Source of the DNA: Candidatus Nanopelagicales bacterium | Lineage (GTDB): Bacteria; Actinomycetota; Actinomycetes; S36-B12 | DNA length: 64,000 nt | NCBI GenBank assembly: GCA_018402075.1 | Contig: JAGYJP010000006.1 | Coordinates: forward strand, 1-64,000 | Reading direction: 5' to 3' | Shown: positions 1-7,906 of the stretch, one piece after another | Layout of the letters: each line of letters starts with the position of its first letter | Numbering within the stretch: position 1 is the first letter of the stretch | Position numbers and translations under genes: made by a program | Notes under the pieces: generated by a model | The model's input: only the letters and a program-made list of their open reading frames with translations | What the model was told of the DNA's origin: nothing | Database searches by the model: none

Positions 1-12
1 TAATTTGGTGCG

Positions 13-165
13 TTAAGCAGACATGGCCATGGATTCCCGGCTGGTGGTGTGCCAGCCACCGCACGCAGCGCATTGGTGGGTGCGGGTTTCATTACGGTGT
101 GATTTGGTCAGTCCTAAGCTCTTGGCACACACTTCCAAATTGTTTTTGGTAATTAAGTAACTCAT
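13..165 (-). CDS. Possible small zinc-knuckle-like protein
   Basis: A 50-codon reading frame near the window edge. Its C-terminal half reads HQCAACGGWHTTSR, a CxxCGxWH arrangement that I recognise from short actinobacterial proteins ending in a Cys/His pair cluster. That spacing suggests one metal site; a nucleic-acid or protein-binding role is only a guess. The ATG lies inside the 5' arm of the strong hairpin at 161-203 and no Shine-Dalgarno is visible, so the start is doubtful and a later GTG or TTG is possible. It could also be a chance frame. Confidence 0.33.
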   Translation of the reverse strand: MSYLITKNNLEVCAKSLGLTKSHRNETRTHQCAACGGWHTTSRESMAMSA

Positions 166-203
166 GTGGGGAGCCACCCAAAAGAGGTGGCTCCCCACAT
201 GAG
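161..203 (-). terminator. Strong hairpin terminator
   Basis: A perfect 18-bp inverted repeat (161-178 against 186-203) encloses a 7-nt loop. It lies 13 bp beyond the stop codon of the minus-strand membrane protein gene, with a weakly T-rich stretch (TTACTT) after it on that strand. Such stems without a long U-tract are common actinobacterial terminators. The outer sequence CATGTGGGG recurs in the hairpin at 6313-6334. Confidence 0.7.
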
Positions 204-216
204 GAACTTGAGGTGA

Positions 217-621
217 TTACAGGCTGTTGAAGTATTCCTCGGAGCGCTCGTTGTAGAGAGCCCAGAGAACAAAGATTGCAATAGCAGTGGTGATCAATCC
301 CTGGAAGAGGAATGCACCGGTGTGGTGGGTGAACATGGTCCACGCAGCGCTGGCAACGGCGATCACCTGGACAATTGTGACCAAGATTCGTGCGCCCTTG
401 CTGCCACGCAAGAGAGCCAAGGCGACGAGCAAAATGATTGCGCCGATAATCAAACTGACAATGCCTGCAGTAATCAAGCCGGCACGGTCAATGGTTGTTT
501 CATCGATAATCCTCTGCTGACCACTTAAGGCGGCTAGGACAATGCCTGACACAACAGACATGGTCGCCTGAATGATCATGATGACACCAATGAATGTGAT
601 TACTCCGGGTCTTCTAATCAC
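217..621 (-). CDS. Small four-helix membrane protein
   Basis: A 134-residue protein with four hydrophobic segments at roughly residues 7-33, 47-70, 78-96 and 102-123, and a short polar tail ending SEEYFNSL. This is the architecture of a family of small actinobacterial membrane proteins of unknown function whose tails end in a similar S-x-x-YF pattern. The GTG start is supported by AGGAGG four bases upstream. It is followed by the hairpin at 161-203, so it is probably monocistronic. No catalytic motif is visible and the role is unknown. Confidence 0.75.
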   Translation of the reverse strand: MIRRPGVITFIGVIMIIQATMSVVSGIVLAALSGQQRIIDETTIDRAGLITAGIVSLIIGAIILLVALALLRGSKGARILVTIVQVIAVASAAWTMFTHHTGAFLFQGLITTAIAIFVLWALYNERSEEYFNSL

Positions 622-889
622 GGTTCCTCCTGAATGAGAATGAATGGGAAGTGTTCTTTCTGCAGGTCTAATTATTCAGACAGAGGAGACGAGTCGAGAG
701 CGACACGAGTGGAATGCCCAGAGGATTTTAGATGAATTCAGTGGTCAAGATATGGCCCCATAACCGATCAGATTGTTGCGCGGGGATTTGTCGCAGTGTA
801 AGGAACGAAGGTAAGGAAATTCACAAGAAATGACCGCCTCGGGGAAGGCTAAACCCTTACTCTTAGCCTCAAATAAAAAAGGAGTGATG

Positions 890-1954
890 ATGATTCCCAC
901 TGAGCCCGTCGGCAGCGTTCCCCGACCGGATTACCTGATCGCCGCAATGGTCGGCCACGCGGAGGGATCCGTGAGCGCGGCGGAACTGCAGGCGGCCAGC
1001 GATCGAGCACTATTGGAAACGATCGAGGCCTTCGAAAAAACCGGTTCTCCCGTGATCACCGATGGGGAGCAAACCAAACCCAGTTTTGCTACATATCCGT
1101 TGGCGGGTCTGACAAATCTTGCGCCCGACGGTGTGATCATTCCGTTTGTCGATGGTCACACTCGTCAACTGCCGCGTTTGACAAGTGGGCCATTTCGGTA
1201 CGGCGCATTTACCGAAGATTACCTCCGGGCGGCGCAAACCCTGGCTAATCGTCCTGTCAAACAAGCAGTTATTTCATGCTCGGCAATCAGTTTGCTGTAC
1301 CCGGCAGATGGAATTGACGGGTATTCGCAGAAAGAGTTTCTGGACGACCTGGTGGACCAAGCTGTGGCAGATATTCGAGGAGCACTTAGTGCTGGGGCCG
1401 TGAATGTCCAAGTCGACTTCACTGAAGCACGCTTGTCCGTAAAACTTGATCCAAGCAAAGGTTTGCTTCAGCAGTTTATTGACTTGAATAATCGTGTTTT
1501 TGACCATTTCACACCGGCCGAGCAGTCGAGGCTGGGTGTTCACTCGTGCCCTGGTGGTGATCGCGATTCAACGCATAGCGCTGATGTTCCCTACAGTGAA
1601 TTGCTGCCGCTCCTCTTTAACTTGCATGTGGGTAACTTCTACTTGGAATTTGCTGCGGAGCCCGCAAAAGAAGAACTGCTGCATTTAATCGCAGAAAATT
1701 TAGGTCCAGGGCAAAGAGTTTTTCTCGGTGTGACAAATGTTCTTGATCCACGAGTGGAAACCGTGGAGGAAGTCCGTGATCTGGTGATGCAGGCTGCGGC
1801 AGTTATTCCCGTCGATCAATTGGGAACCACCGATGACTGTGGTTTCTCGCCCTTCGGAGATGATACGTCCACGTCCAGAGAGATTGCCTTTGCCAAAATC
1901 ACTGCCCGAGTAGAAGGAACGCGATTAGCAAATCAGGCGCTGTCCTCGAGTTAG
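890..1954 (+). CDS. MetE-like cobalamin-independent methionine synthase family protein
   Basis: A 354-residue TIM-barrel protein related to the C-terminal catalytic half of MetE. The four zinc/thiol ligand positions of that family can be read: HSC (about H218 and C220), the Glu in YLEF (about E253) and the Cys in DDCGFSPF (about C317). It lacks the N-terminal methylfolate-binding half of full MetE (about 750 residues), so it belongs with stand-alone MetE-like or core-MetE proteins; the methyl donor cannot be told from sequence. AAAAAAGGAG at 875-884 favours the ATG at 890 (ATG 887 is possible); the longer 830 start adds unconserved residues. The 268-bp upstream gap shows no riboswitch that I recognise. 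Confidence 0.82.
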   Translation: MIPTEPVGSVPRPDYLIAAMVGHAEGSVSAAELQAASDRALLETIEAFEKTGSPVITDGEQTKPSFATYPLAGLTNLAPDGVIIPFVDGHTRQLPRLTSGPFRYGAFTEDYLRAAQTLANRPVKQAVISCSAISLLYPADGIDGYSQKEFLDDLVDQAVADIRGALSAGAVNVQVDFTEARLSVKLDPSKGLLQQFIDLNNRVFDHFTPAEQSRLGVHSCPGGDRDSTHSADVPYSELLPLLFNLHVGNFYLEFAAEPAKEELLHLIAENLGPGQRVFLGVTNVLDPRVETVEEVRDLVMQAAAVIPVDQLGTTDDCGFSPFGDDTSTSREIAFAKITARVEGTRLANQALSSS

Positions 1955-1968
1955 CCACGGAAAGCGAC

Positions 1969-2256
1969 TTAGTAGTCGTAATAGCAACCGTGAATGTTGA
2001 AATGGGGTTTGAGTTCGAAGCCGCGGCTTCGGAGTGAATCCCGCATTCCAGCCATGGTTTCGTTGTTGTCGTAGCCCATCCAGTACAGCAAGTGATAGAG
2101 CAATGCTGAGACTTGGATTTCATTCAAGCCGCCAGATTCATAAAACCCCTCTTCGAGGCGACGGCGAACAGAGACGTGCCAGCCCGTGGTGAGAATTTCA
2201 ATGCCTGATTCACCTATGGGAGTGAGAAGGTTCCTGGGATAACCGCCGTTGGGCAT
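1969..2256 (-). CDS. Hypothetical protein, 95 residues
   Basis: A soluble small protein with no motif that I recognise. It carries a central helix-forming segment (LNEIQVSALLYHLLYWMGYD) and a Tyr-rich tail ending HGCYYDY. The start was set at the ATG preceded by AAAGGA about 8 bases upstream (read on the minus strand); the longer frame upstream of it is Arg/Ser/His-rich and covers structured non-coding sequence. It faces the MetE-like gene tail to tail with 14 bp between stops. Function unknown. Confidence 0.65.
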   Translation of the reverse strand: MPNGGYPRNLLTPIGESGIEILTTGWHVSVRRRLEEGFYESGGLNEIQVSALLYHLLYWMGYDNNETMAGMRDSLRSRGFELKPHFNIHGCYYDY

Positions 2257-2284
2257 GGTGTTCCTTTCGTTGGAGTGATGTGTT

Positions 2285-2361
2285 GACCGTTTGTCGACAC
2301 GGTCACCACTCAAAGCACCCCTACGGGTGCTAAAAGACGAGCGCGCGCATGCGTGCGTACG
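2285..2361. promoter_or_regulatory. Structured divergent intergenic segment
   Basis: The 254-bp gap between the divergent genes at 2256 and 2511 holds three features: an inverted repeat GACCGT/ACGGTC (2285-2290 and 2299-2304) around GTCGAC, a 7-bp hairpin AGCACCC-CTAC-GGGTGCT (2314-2331), and a 21-bp strictly alternating purine-pyrimidine tract (2341-2361). On the minus strand these would lie in the leader of the 95-residue gene. Their role is unknown. Confidence 0.45.
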
Positions 2362-2498
2362 AGCACGCAAGTGCGACTACATAAATACGAGCAGTTGATC
2401 ACTTTTTGGTCACATTAGGTCGGATATCAATTCCAATACCCTCGTTTACGTTTTGTGACTCATCTGATTTCCACGGTAGTGAGCCCGGCTGAGAGGAC

Positions 2499-2504
2499 TA
2501 GAGT
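2499..2504 (+). promoter_or_regulatory. -10 box of a leaderless promoter (secreted barrel protein)
   Basis: TAGAGT lies exactly 6 nt before the ATG at 2511 and there is no Shine-Dalgarno. This is the arrangement expected when transcription starts at the A of the start codon. Confidence 0.55.
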
Positions 2505-2510
2505 TCGGGC

Positions 2511-3008
2511 ATGAAACTCATCCGTGTTCTTCTTGCCTCCATTGTGTCCATTGGTTTAGTAACCGCTGTTGGAGTTACCCCCGCAGTTGCGTCGGAGAAG
2601 CCCATCACCGTTCGGGTGTATCACCAGGCCGTCAATCCAATCGCGGTGAATGGCACTGGAATTGGCGCGGTGCGCACCTTCTTCATTCCCATCGCCGTAA
2701 ACGGCACCGCAGCAAATGGTCAGTACTTGGCCGGCACGCTGACCACATTGGATACGGCAATGCCAAGTGGGCAAGAGTTGCGCTCATCAAACCTGACCTT
2801 CGTCTTAGGTGCTGAAAAGGATCAAATGGTTGTCGGTGGAATTTCTCTCTACCCGCAGGCCGGAGCTACCTTGGCCGACGGTCAAACCACCATTCGTCCA
2901 GTAATCGGTGGCTCAGGCAAATACTCCGGTGCTCGCGGTCAAGTTGTCTCCACCAACTTGGGAGCCAATGGGTGGACGCACGTATTTAAGGTGTGGCTTG
3001 GTAAGTAG
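2511..3008 (+). CDS. Secreted allene-oxide-cyclase-like barrel protein
   Basis: A 165-residue protein with a clear Sec signal peptide (basic MKLIR, hydrophobic core to about residue 25, AVA-S cleavage site near 27). The mature part is beta-rich and carries the glycine-rich pattern GGSGKYSGARGQV near residues 132-144, typical of the allene oxide cyclase/dirigent-like barrel superfamily. Bacterial members are extracytoplasmic and mostly uncharacterised. The motif IAVNGT occurs twice, about 20 residues apart. A leaderless-type -10 box precedes the ATG. The fold assignment is fairly secure; no function can be given. Confidence 0.72.
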   Translation: MKLIRVLLASIVSIGLVTAVGVTPAVASEKPITVRVYHQAVNPIAVNGTGIGAVRTFFIPIAVNGTAANGQYLAGTLTTLDTAMPSGQELRSSNLTFVLGAEKDQMVVGGISLYPQAGATLADGQTTIRPVIGGSGKYSGARGQVVSTNLGANGWTHVFKVWLGK

Positions 3009-3664
3009 CGGGCAGGTGTTGCTTACCTTGGCTACTGCTGTTGTCCACAGTGTTCATATTGCTTCTTGGCAATAACCGTGTCTCTTCCTAGTTTTGTGTT
3101 GTTAAGTAGGTGTGTTGCTGCGGTGTTGCTTCTGTGTCCCTGACCTAGGTCCTCGAGCTCGGTGCGCGTTTTGTCTGCGTGTTTCTGGGTAATCACGAGG
3201 GGATCGGGGGTGATGTGAAGGATGGCGAATCCTTTACCTAATGGGAAAGACCCGGCCGTGGGGCCGGGTCCAACCAATAGATTCGCACTAACCAAGCGGA
3301 TCTTAACACGGGTTGGAGTGGTTCTTCTGAGCATTGTGCTCCGGGAATTACTCCATCGGTTATTTCACGTGCTGCGCGAGTAGCACGCGAGTAGCACGTG
3401 AGTGCCAAGTGGTGGCGGTTTCGGCCGCCACCACTTCCATGATTAATTGGACGCACGGGAAGCGGATGAAGTCTTCGGTGAGAATGAACCACTGCAATGG
3501 GTGTCTACTTAGTAGACAGCGGACTGATCGGCAGCAGAGGCCGCTACCCGTGGAAATATGGTAGGGCTGGTGGCGATAACAATGGCAAGGACTGGTCGAT
3601 TCACGTGGTGAGGCTACGTGTTGCCTCAGCGGGAGTTTCGTGTTTTGATATAGATATGTACTCG
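3009..3664. other. Long intergenic region with hairpin and short repeats
   Basis: About 650 bp without a convincing gene. It holds a single match to a DnaA box (TTGTCCACA, 3041-3049), a 9-bp GC-rich hairpin at 3249-3270, and two direct copies of GCGAGTAGCAC around 3377-3398 followed by a diverged third. A minus-strand frame (3032-3334) is open for 100 codons but has no Shine-Dalgarno and no recognisable domain; a shorter start would give about 54 residues. I do not recognise tmRNA, SRP RNA or RNase P RNA here. Confidence 0.5.
3249..3270. terminator. GC-rich hairpin, possible terminator
   Basis: A perfect 9-bp stem GACCCGGCC/GGCCGGGTC with tetraloop GTGG. There is no U-tract on either strand. 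It may end transcription from the secreted barrel gene 240 bp upstream, or be part of an unannotated RNA. Confidence 0.45.
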
Positions 3665-4714
3665 ATGCGATCATCCGCTGTTGTTGCCATTGCTGTGGTT
3701 GTAGGCCTTCTGGGCTTCACCCCTGCAGCGGCTGCACCTTCAGTCCAGCGTGACAAAGTGGTCGCACAGGGTCTGACATCCCCGTGGGGGCTGGTATTTC
3801 TGCCCAATGGCAGGGCATGGGTCAGTGAACGCGACACAGCACTGATTAAAGAAATTGACCCGACCAAGCCCGCAGGTCGAAACACTCGAACCGTGGGCAA
3901 GGTATCTGGCGTTGTGCCATCGGGTGAAGGCGGACTCCTGGGAATTGCGCTGTCCAATTCCGGCAACGAGTTATACGCCTACTACACGGCGAGGAATGAC
4001 AATCGTGTTGTGCGAATCCCAATCTCTGGCGGGAAGTTAGGCAAACCCAGAGTGATTCTTTCCGGGATTCCCAAAAATACGTATCACAATGGTGGTCGCA
4101 TTCTTGTGCGACCCGATGGTGGAATTTATGTGGCCACCGGCGATGCCGGTGACCCCGACCTTTCCCAACGACCCAATAACTTGGCGGGCAAAATCTTGCT
4201 CATTGATCGCAACGGCAAAGCAATGGGTGGTCCGCGAATATTTAGCTCGGGCCACCGCAATGTTCAAGGCCTTGCCCTCGACGGCCGCGGGCAACTGTGG
4301 GCGAGTGAGTTTGGCAGCAGCAATGCCGACGAACTCAACTTGATTCAGCGCGGAGGAAATTACGGCTGGCCACTATATGAGGGTTACAGCACAAACCCAA
4401 ACTATGTAAGCCCGAAAATGGAATGGTCACCGACATCCACCGCCTCACCCAGTGGGATCGCAATTGCCAAAGACAATGCATTCGTTGCCAGCTTGCGTGG
4501 TGAGGTGTTGTGGCAGGTGCCATTAACAGGTGTCAACTCTGCGGATCCCAAAGCACAGACACCCATCCCGGTGCAGTTGGGAGACCTGGGTCGCCTGCGC
4601 ACAATTGAATTGGCACCAGATGGCTCACTGTGGTTGATCTCAAGTAACACCGATGGTCGCGGTGATCCATCACGCGTTGACGACCGCATTTATCGGTTGA
4701 AGTTGGGGAATTAA
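3665..4714 (+). CDS. Secreted PQQ-dependent sugar dehydrogenase-like protein
   Basis: A 349-residue secreted six-bladed propeller of the soluble aldose sugar dehydrogenase family (GdhB/YliI type), which oxidises sugars outside the membrane using PQQ. Visible family marks: signal peptide ending FTPAAAA, SPWGLVFLPNGRAWVSER at the first blade, the catalytic-His motif YHNGGRILVRPDG, SGHRNVQGLALD with the cofactor-contacting Arg, and GGNYGWP near the end. No PQQ synthesis genes are in the window, so the cofactor may be acquired. The start is uncertain; ATG 3665 gives a standard signal peptide and ATG 3656 is also possible. Its stop codon overlaps that of convergent mutY in the sequence TTAA. Confidence 0.85.
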   Translation: MRSSAVVAIAVVVGLLGFTPAAAAPSVQRDKVVAQGLTSPWGLVFLPNGRAWVSERDTALIKEIDPTKPAGRNTRTVGKVSGVVPSGEGGLLGIALSNSGNELYAYYTARNDNRVVRIPISGGKLGKPRVILSGIPKNTYHNGGRILVRPDGGIYVATGDAGDPDLSQRPNNLAGKILLIDRNGKAMGGPRIFSSGHRNVQGLALDGRGQLWASEFGSSNADELNLIQRGGNYGWPLYEGYSTNPNYVSPKMEWSPTSTASPSGIAIAKDNAFVASLRGEVLWQVPLTGVNSADPKAQTPIPVQLGDLGRLRTIELAPDGSLWLISSNTDGRGDPSRVDDRIYRLKLGN

Positions 4715-5610
4715 CTCTCAGGTAGTGATACTCGCCCCCGCGGGACATCGATAATGAGTTCTTCTTGACGCAATGATTCCAAGGCGCGTTCACACTGCCG
4801 TTCATCTTTCGCGCTCTGTATTATTTCCTCGATCGGAATTGGGTTGTAGCTGGATCGAAGTTTGCGCAAAATTCGACCTCTCTCCTGACGATCGCTACCT
4901 TCATACTTCGCCTGGGCGCGCGGCTTGTTTGCGTTATCGGGTTGACCAGAGGTGAACCACGCACACGATCTGCGGATGGGGCATTGATGGCATTCGGGAT
5001 TTCGGGCCGTGCAAATCAAGGCCCCCAACTCCATGGAAGCCGCAGCCCACATTGGTGCACGTTGGGGATTCTTGGGAATAAGTGATTGCGCGAATGCGCG
5101 CTCCACGGCCGAAAGCGAACTCGCTGGGTGCGCCTGGCCTAACCACGCTCGTGAAATAACCCTCCGCACATTGATGTCCACCACAAGTGTGCGTTGATTA
5201 AAGGCAAAAGCCAAAATGGCATTAGCCGTGTACTCGCCGACACCGGGCAAACCAATGAGTTCCTCAAATGTGTGCGGCACTTCATTGTTGTAATCGGTCG
5301 CAATAACCTGCGCGCTTTGGTGCAACCGCACGGCACGCCGTGGGTAACCAAGATTCGCCCACATGCGGAGTGCATCCGCGGGCGATGCCTTGGCCAAAGC
5401 TGCAGGGGTGGGCCAGGTGGCCATCCAGGCTCGCCAGGCCGGAAGCACCCGGTTGACCGGGGTTTGCTGGAGCATGAACTCGCTCACCATGACCCCCCAG
5501 GGGTCAGGCTCTACGTTTTCTGGTGACCTGCGCCAAGGCAGATCCCGCGCCGAACCCGCAAACCACCGAATAACGGTGCTGGTCTGTGGGGGATTGGCCG
5601 GTTGTTGCAC
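4711..5610 (-). CDS. mutY: A/G-specific adenine glycosylase MutY
   Basis: A 299-residue base-excision repair enzyme that removes adenine mispaired with 8-oxoguanine. The catalytic Glu lies in SEFMLQQTP (E44), the helix-hairpin-helix GLPGVGEYTANAI at about 120-132, and the catalytic Asp in VVDINVRR (D145). Four Cys (200, 207, 210, 216; spacing C-x6-C-x2-C-x5-C) bind the [4Fe-4S] cluster. The C-terminal 8-oxoG-recognition domain is short, as is usual in actinobacteria compared with about 350 residues in E. coli. GTG start. Divergent from the membrane-anchored protein at 5674. Confidence 0.95.
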   Translation of the reverse strand: MQQPANPPQTSTVIRWFAGSARDLPWRRSPENVEPDPWGVMVSEFMLQQTPVNRVLPAWRAWMATWPTPAALAKASPADALRMWANLGYPRRAVRLHQSAQVIATDYNNEVPHTFEELIGLPGVGEYTANAILAFAFNQRTLVVDINVRRVISRAWLGQAHPASSLSAVERAFAQSLIPKNPQRAPMWAAASMELGALICTARNPECHQCPIRRSCAWFTSGQPDNANKPRAQAKYEGSDRQERGRILRKLRSSYNPIPIEEIIQSAKDERQCERALESLRQEELIIDVPRGRVSLPES

Positions 5611-5661
5611 CCTCGAATGGTTTCACGCCCGCCATGAAAGCTCGGGAGAGCGGTGCCGTAT

Positions 5662-5667
5662 TAGTCT
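5662..5667 (+). promoter_or_regulatory. -10 box of a leaderless promoter
   Basis: TAGTCT lies exactly 6 nt before the GTG at 5674, with no Shine-Dalgarno. Same spacing as at the other leaderless starts in this window. Confidence 0.55.
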
Positions 5668-5673
5668 TGAGGT

Positions 5674-6297
5674 GTGAGCTTGAACCCGATCGGCCCTGAG
5701 GCACCCAGCGTGTACTGGGTACGTCGGGCAGCACTGGTACTCGTGGTTCTCACTCTTGTCATTGCCCTGTTCTGGTTGGCTCGCAGCGTGTTCGGCAGTG
5801 ACTCGGGGGCAGAGACCACTGCCGTGGATACCACCACGACCACCACCGAAACCACCTCTGAAGTTGTCGTGGTCGAAGAAGAAGTTGTGGCCAGCGAGCC
5901 GGTGGATTGCCTGGACTCGGCAATCCTGGTCAAGGCGACGACCGACGCGGGTGCCTACATTGTCGGATCGAAGCCGGTACTCACCCTGACCATTGAGAAC
6001 AGGGGAAATGTTGCCTGCCTGCGTGACGTCGGTCCCAAAGCAAATGAACTGGAAGTCGAATCCGGTGGGTATCACGTGTGGTCGAGCGATGACTGCAGCA
6101 ATAACAAAAAAGTGCGTGTGGTCACCCTGAAGCCAGGCGATAAAGTGCAATCCACCATTACCTGGAATGGCCGCCTCAGCCAGAAGGGCTGCCCTGACAT
6201 CAAAAAAATAGCCCGACCCGGACGGTATGTGGTGATTGGCCGCAACCTTGATGTGCGCAGTGAATCCACACCCTTCGCGATTACTAACAAGGACTGA
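5674..6297 (+). CDS. Membrane-anchored extracytoplasmic protein of unknown function
   Basis: A 207-residue protein with one N-terminal membrane anchor (about residues 18-40), then a low-complexity Thr/Glu/Val linker (about 48-75, with a run of Thr codons), then a C-terminal beta-sandwich-like domain. The domain contains four Cys in conserved-looking positions (VDCLDS, VACLRD, DDCSNN, KGCPD), consistent with two disulfides outside the cell, and resembles DUF4232-like actinobacterial domains. The gene commonly sits beside mutY/radA in actinobacteria as far as I recall. The GTG start is supported by the leaderless -10 box. Function unknown. Confidence 0.75.
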   Translation: MSLNPIGPEAPSVYWVRRAALVLVVLTLVIALFWLARSVFGSDSGAETTAVDTTTTTTETTSEVVVVEEEVVASEPVDCLDSAILVKATTDAGAYIVGSKPVLTLTIENRGNVACLRDVGPKANELEVESGGYHVWSSDDCSNNKKVRVVTLKPGDKVQSTITWNGRLSQKGCPDIKKIARPGRYVVIGRNLDVRSESTPFAITNKD

Positions 6298-6312
6298 TTC
6301 TCGGAGAGTAGG

Positions 6313-6334
6313 CATGTGGGGGATTCCCTACATG
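6313..6334. terminator. Hairpin with GATT loop, likely bidirectional terminator
   Basis: CATGTGGGG (6313-6321) pairs with CCCTACATG (6326-6334, one G-U) around the loop GATT, 16 bp after the stop of the upstream plus-strand gene. The same GTGGGG-GATT-CCC core occurs at 63543-63558. Confidence 0.6.
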
Positions 6335-6347
6335 TTTCGCAGTGACC

Positions 6348-6497
6348 TCATAAGCAGATGAACCCGCGCTCGTTGTGGTGAACACCGTGACAGTTGGCGC
6401 AGGTCCGCAGGGTGTTGCGATCACAACTTAGGAAAGTGGGGAAATAACTGTGTCGGCTATTGAAAGCGCGAAGCGAGTAACTCGGCGAGATCCACAA
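6348..6497 (-). CDS. Possible Cys/His-rich small ORF directly after radA
   Basis: The first codon after the radA TAA stop is TTG, and the frame stays open for 49 codons, in phase with radA. Its end reads CDRNTLRTCANCHGVHH followed by NERGFICL, with four Cys and three His spaced like a zinc or HNH-type site. No ATG or GTG start and no Shine-Dalgarno are present. It may start at TTG, may be expressed by readthrough of radA, or may be a decayed 3' fragment. The Cys/His pattern argues against pure chance but does not prove expression. Confidence 0.35.
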   Translation of the reverse strand: MWISPSYSLRAFNSRHSYFPTFLSCDRNTLRTCANCHGVHHNERGFICL

Positions 6498-7895
6498 TTA
6501 GAAAGCGGCGGGAGGTTGCGTGGTGTTGGGGAACTCGCGCGCAACCTCCCCGATCGCCCGAATTGCTTCTGAAATATTCGCAACAGGGTGAGTGGTAATT
6601 CCAGGAACCTTGACTTTTGTTCCGTTGGGAATAATCGCATGGGTAAAGCCCAAGCGCGATGCCTCACCCAGCCTCTTTTCTAAACCGGTGACTCGGCGGA
6701 TATCACCGGCTAAGCCGATCTCACCGATGGCAACAAGGCTGCTGGGTAAAGGAACATCTTTCACGCTACTGACAATCGCAAGGGCCGTTGCCAGATCAGT
6801 TGCGGGTTCCATGAGTCGCATGCCACCGACCGTGGCAACAAAGCAATCAGAAGTGGAAAGCTTGAGATTTGCCCGCCGTTCCAAAATACCGAGCATCATG
6901 GCGGTGCGAGAGGAATCCAGACCACTGGTGACCCGGCGGGGCTGAGGGGAACTGGTTGGTGCGATTAAAGCTTGAACTTCTGCAACCAGTGGGCGCTTAC
7001 CCTCCACGGTAATGGTGACGCACGTACCCGCAGCGGGAGTGGTGCGATCGCCAAGGAATAAACCACTGGGATCGGGTAAGCCATGAATACCGTCTTCACT
7101 TAATTCAAAGCAGCCGATTTCGTCAGCAGGGCCATAGCGATTCTTGACAGCGCGCACTAATCGCAGAGGCCCGTGGCGGTCACCCTCGAACTGTAAAACA
7201 ACGTCGACAAGGTGTTCCAAAGCCCGTGGGCCAGCAACAGAGCCATCTTTTGTGACATGACCAACGAGGACCGTGGTCATGTTGTGGGCTTTGGCGGTGG
7301 CAATGAGTGCGGCAGCAACTTCTTTGACCTGAGTAACACCACCAGAGACACCATCGATGTCAGCACTCTGAATTGTTTGCACGGAATCCACAATGAGTAA
7401 TGTGGGTTGGGTCTCTTCGACGTGACCGAGTGCAAGGCCCAAATCGGTTTCGGCAACTAGGTACAGGGAATCGCTGAGAGCACCGATGCGCTCTGCGCGA
7501 AGCCGGACCTGCGCCGCGGATTCCTCGCCGGTGACATAAAGAACCTTGTTTCCTTGCTTGGCCCACTCGGCCGCAACGGTGAGAAGCAGGGTGGATTTGC
7601 CCACACCGGGTTCACCAGCGAGGAGAAGCACTGCACCGGGAACGAATCCGCCGCCCAGTGCCCGGTCGAATTCACCGATACCGGTGCTGGCGGCCTGTGC
7701 TTGGGTGACATCAATACTTGTGATCGGGATGGCCGGGGTGCTGGAGCGTTTTGCTTGCGTTGTGCCTTTCGCGGCGCCGACTTCTTCAACGGTGCCCCAC
7801 GCTTGACACTCACCACACCGACCGGCCCACTTGGCACTGGACCAGCCGCATTCGGCACACCTATATAAGGGTGCTTTCGCGGCTGCCTTTGCCAT
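6498..7895 (-). CDS. radA: DNA repair protein RadA
   Basis: A 465-residue RecA-like ATPase that helps branch migration during recombinational repair. Domains in order: N-terminal zinc finger (CAECGWSSAKWAGRCGEC, about 13-32), Walker A GEPGVGKST near residue 95, a RadA-specific KNR[F/Y]G loop and a C-terminal Lon-protease-like domain. The usual KNRFG motif reads KNRYG here. Lies 11 bp downstream of the gene at 7907-8701 and is probably cotranscribed with it. Confidence 0.96.
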   Translation of the reverse strand: MAKAAAKAPLYRCAECGWSSAKWAGRCGECQAWGTVEEVGAAKGTTQAKRSSTPAIPITSIDVTQAQAASTGIGEFDRALGGGFVPGAVLLLAGEPGVGKSTLLLTVAAEWAKQGNKVLYVTGEESAAQVRLRAERIGALSDSLYLVAETDLGLALGHVEETQPTLLIVDSVQTIQSADIDGVSGGVTQVKEVAAALIATAKAHNMTTVLVGHVTKDGSVAGPRALEHLVDVVLQFEGDRHGPLRLVRAVKNRYGPADEIGCFELSEDGIHGLPDPSGLFLGDRTTPAAGTCVTITVEGKRPLVAEVQALIAPTSSPQPRRVTSGLDSSRTAMMLGILERRANLKLSTSDCFVATVGGMRLMEPATDLATALAIVSSVKDVPLPSSLVAIGEIGLAGDIRRVTGLEKRLGEASRLGFTHAIIPNGTKVKVPGITTHPVANISEAIRAIGEVAREFPNTTQPPAAF

Positions 7896-7906
7896 GGGTG
7901 AAATCC

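Noticed and set aside
622..889. Possible SAM or cobalamin riboswitch ahead of the MetE-like gene
   Set aside because: I looked for S-box and B12-box cores and saw none; the region has no strong conserved stem.
2257..2370. A longer N-terminus for the 95-residue hypothetical protein
   Set aside because: The extension is Arg/His/Ser-rich, covers the structured leader, and a good Shine-Dalgarno precedes ATG 2256.
3041..3049. DnaA box suggesting a replication origin
   Set aside because: A single match, with no cluster of boxes and no dnaA, dnaN or gyr genes nearby.
3032..3334. A 100-codon minus-strand frame in the long gap
   Set aside because: No Shine-Dalgarno, no leaderless box, no known domain, and it runs through a GC-rich hairpin. 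Kept only as a remark in the gap entry.
5623..6315. A 230-codon minus-strand frame opposite the membrane-anchored protein gene
   Set aside because: It has low-complexity Gly/His composition, no start signal and no motif. The plus-strand frame has a signal anchor, Cys pairs and a -10 box.
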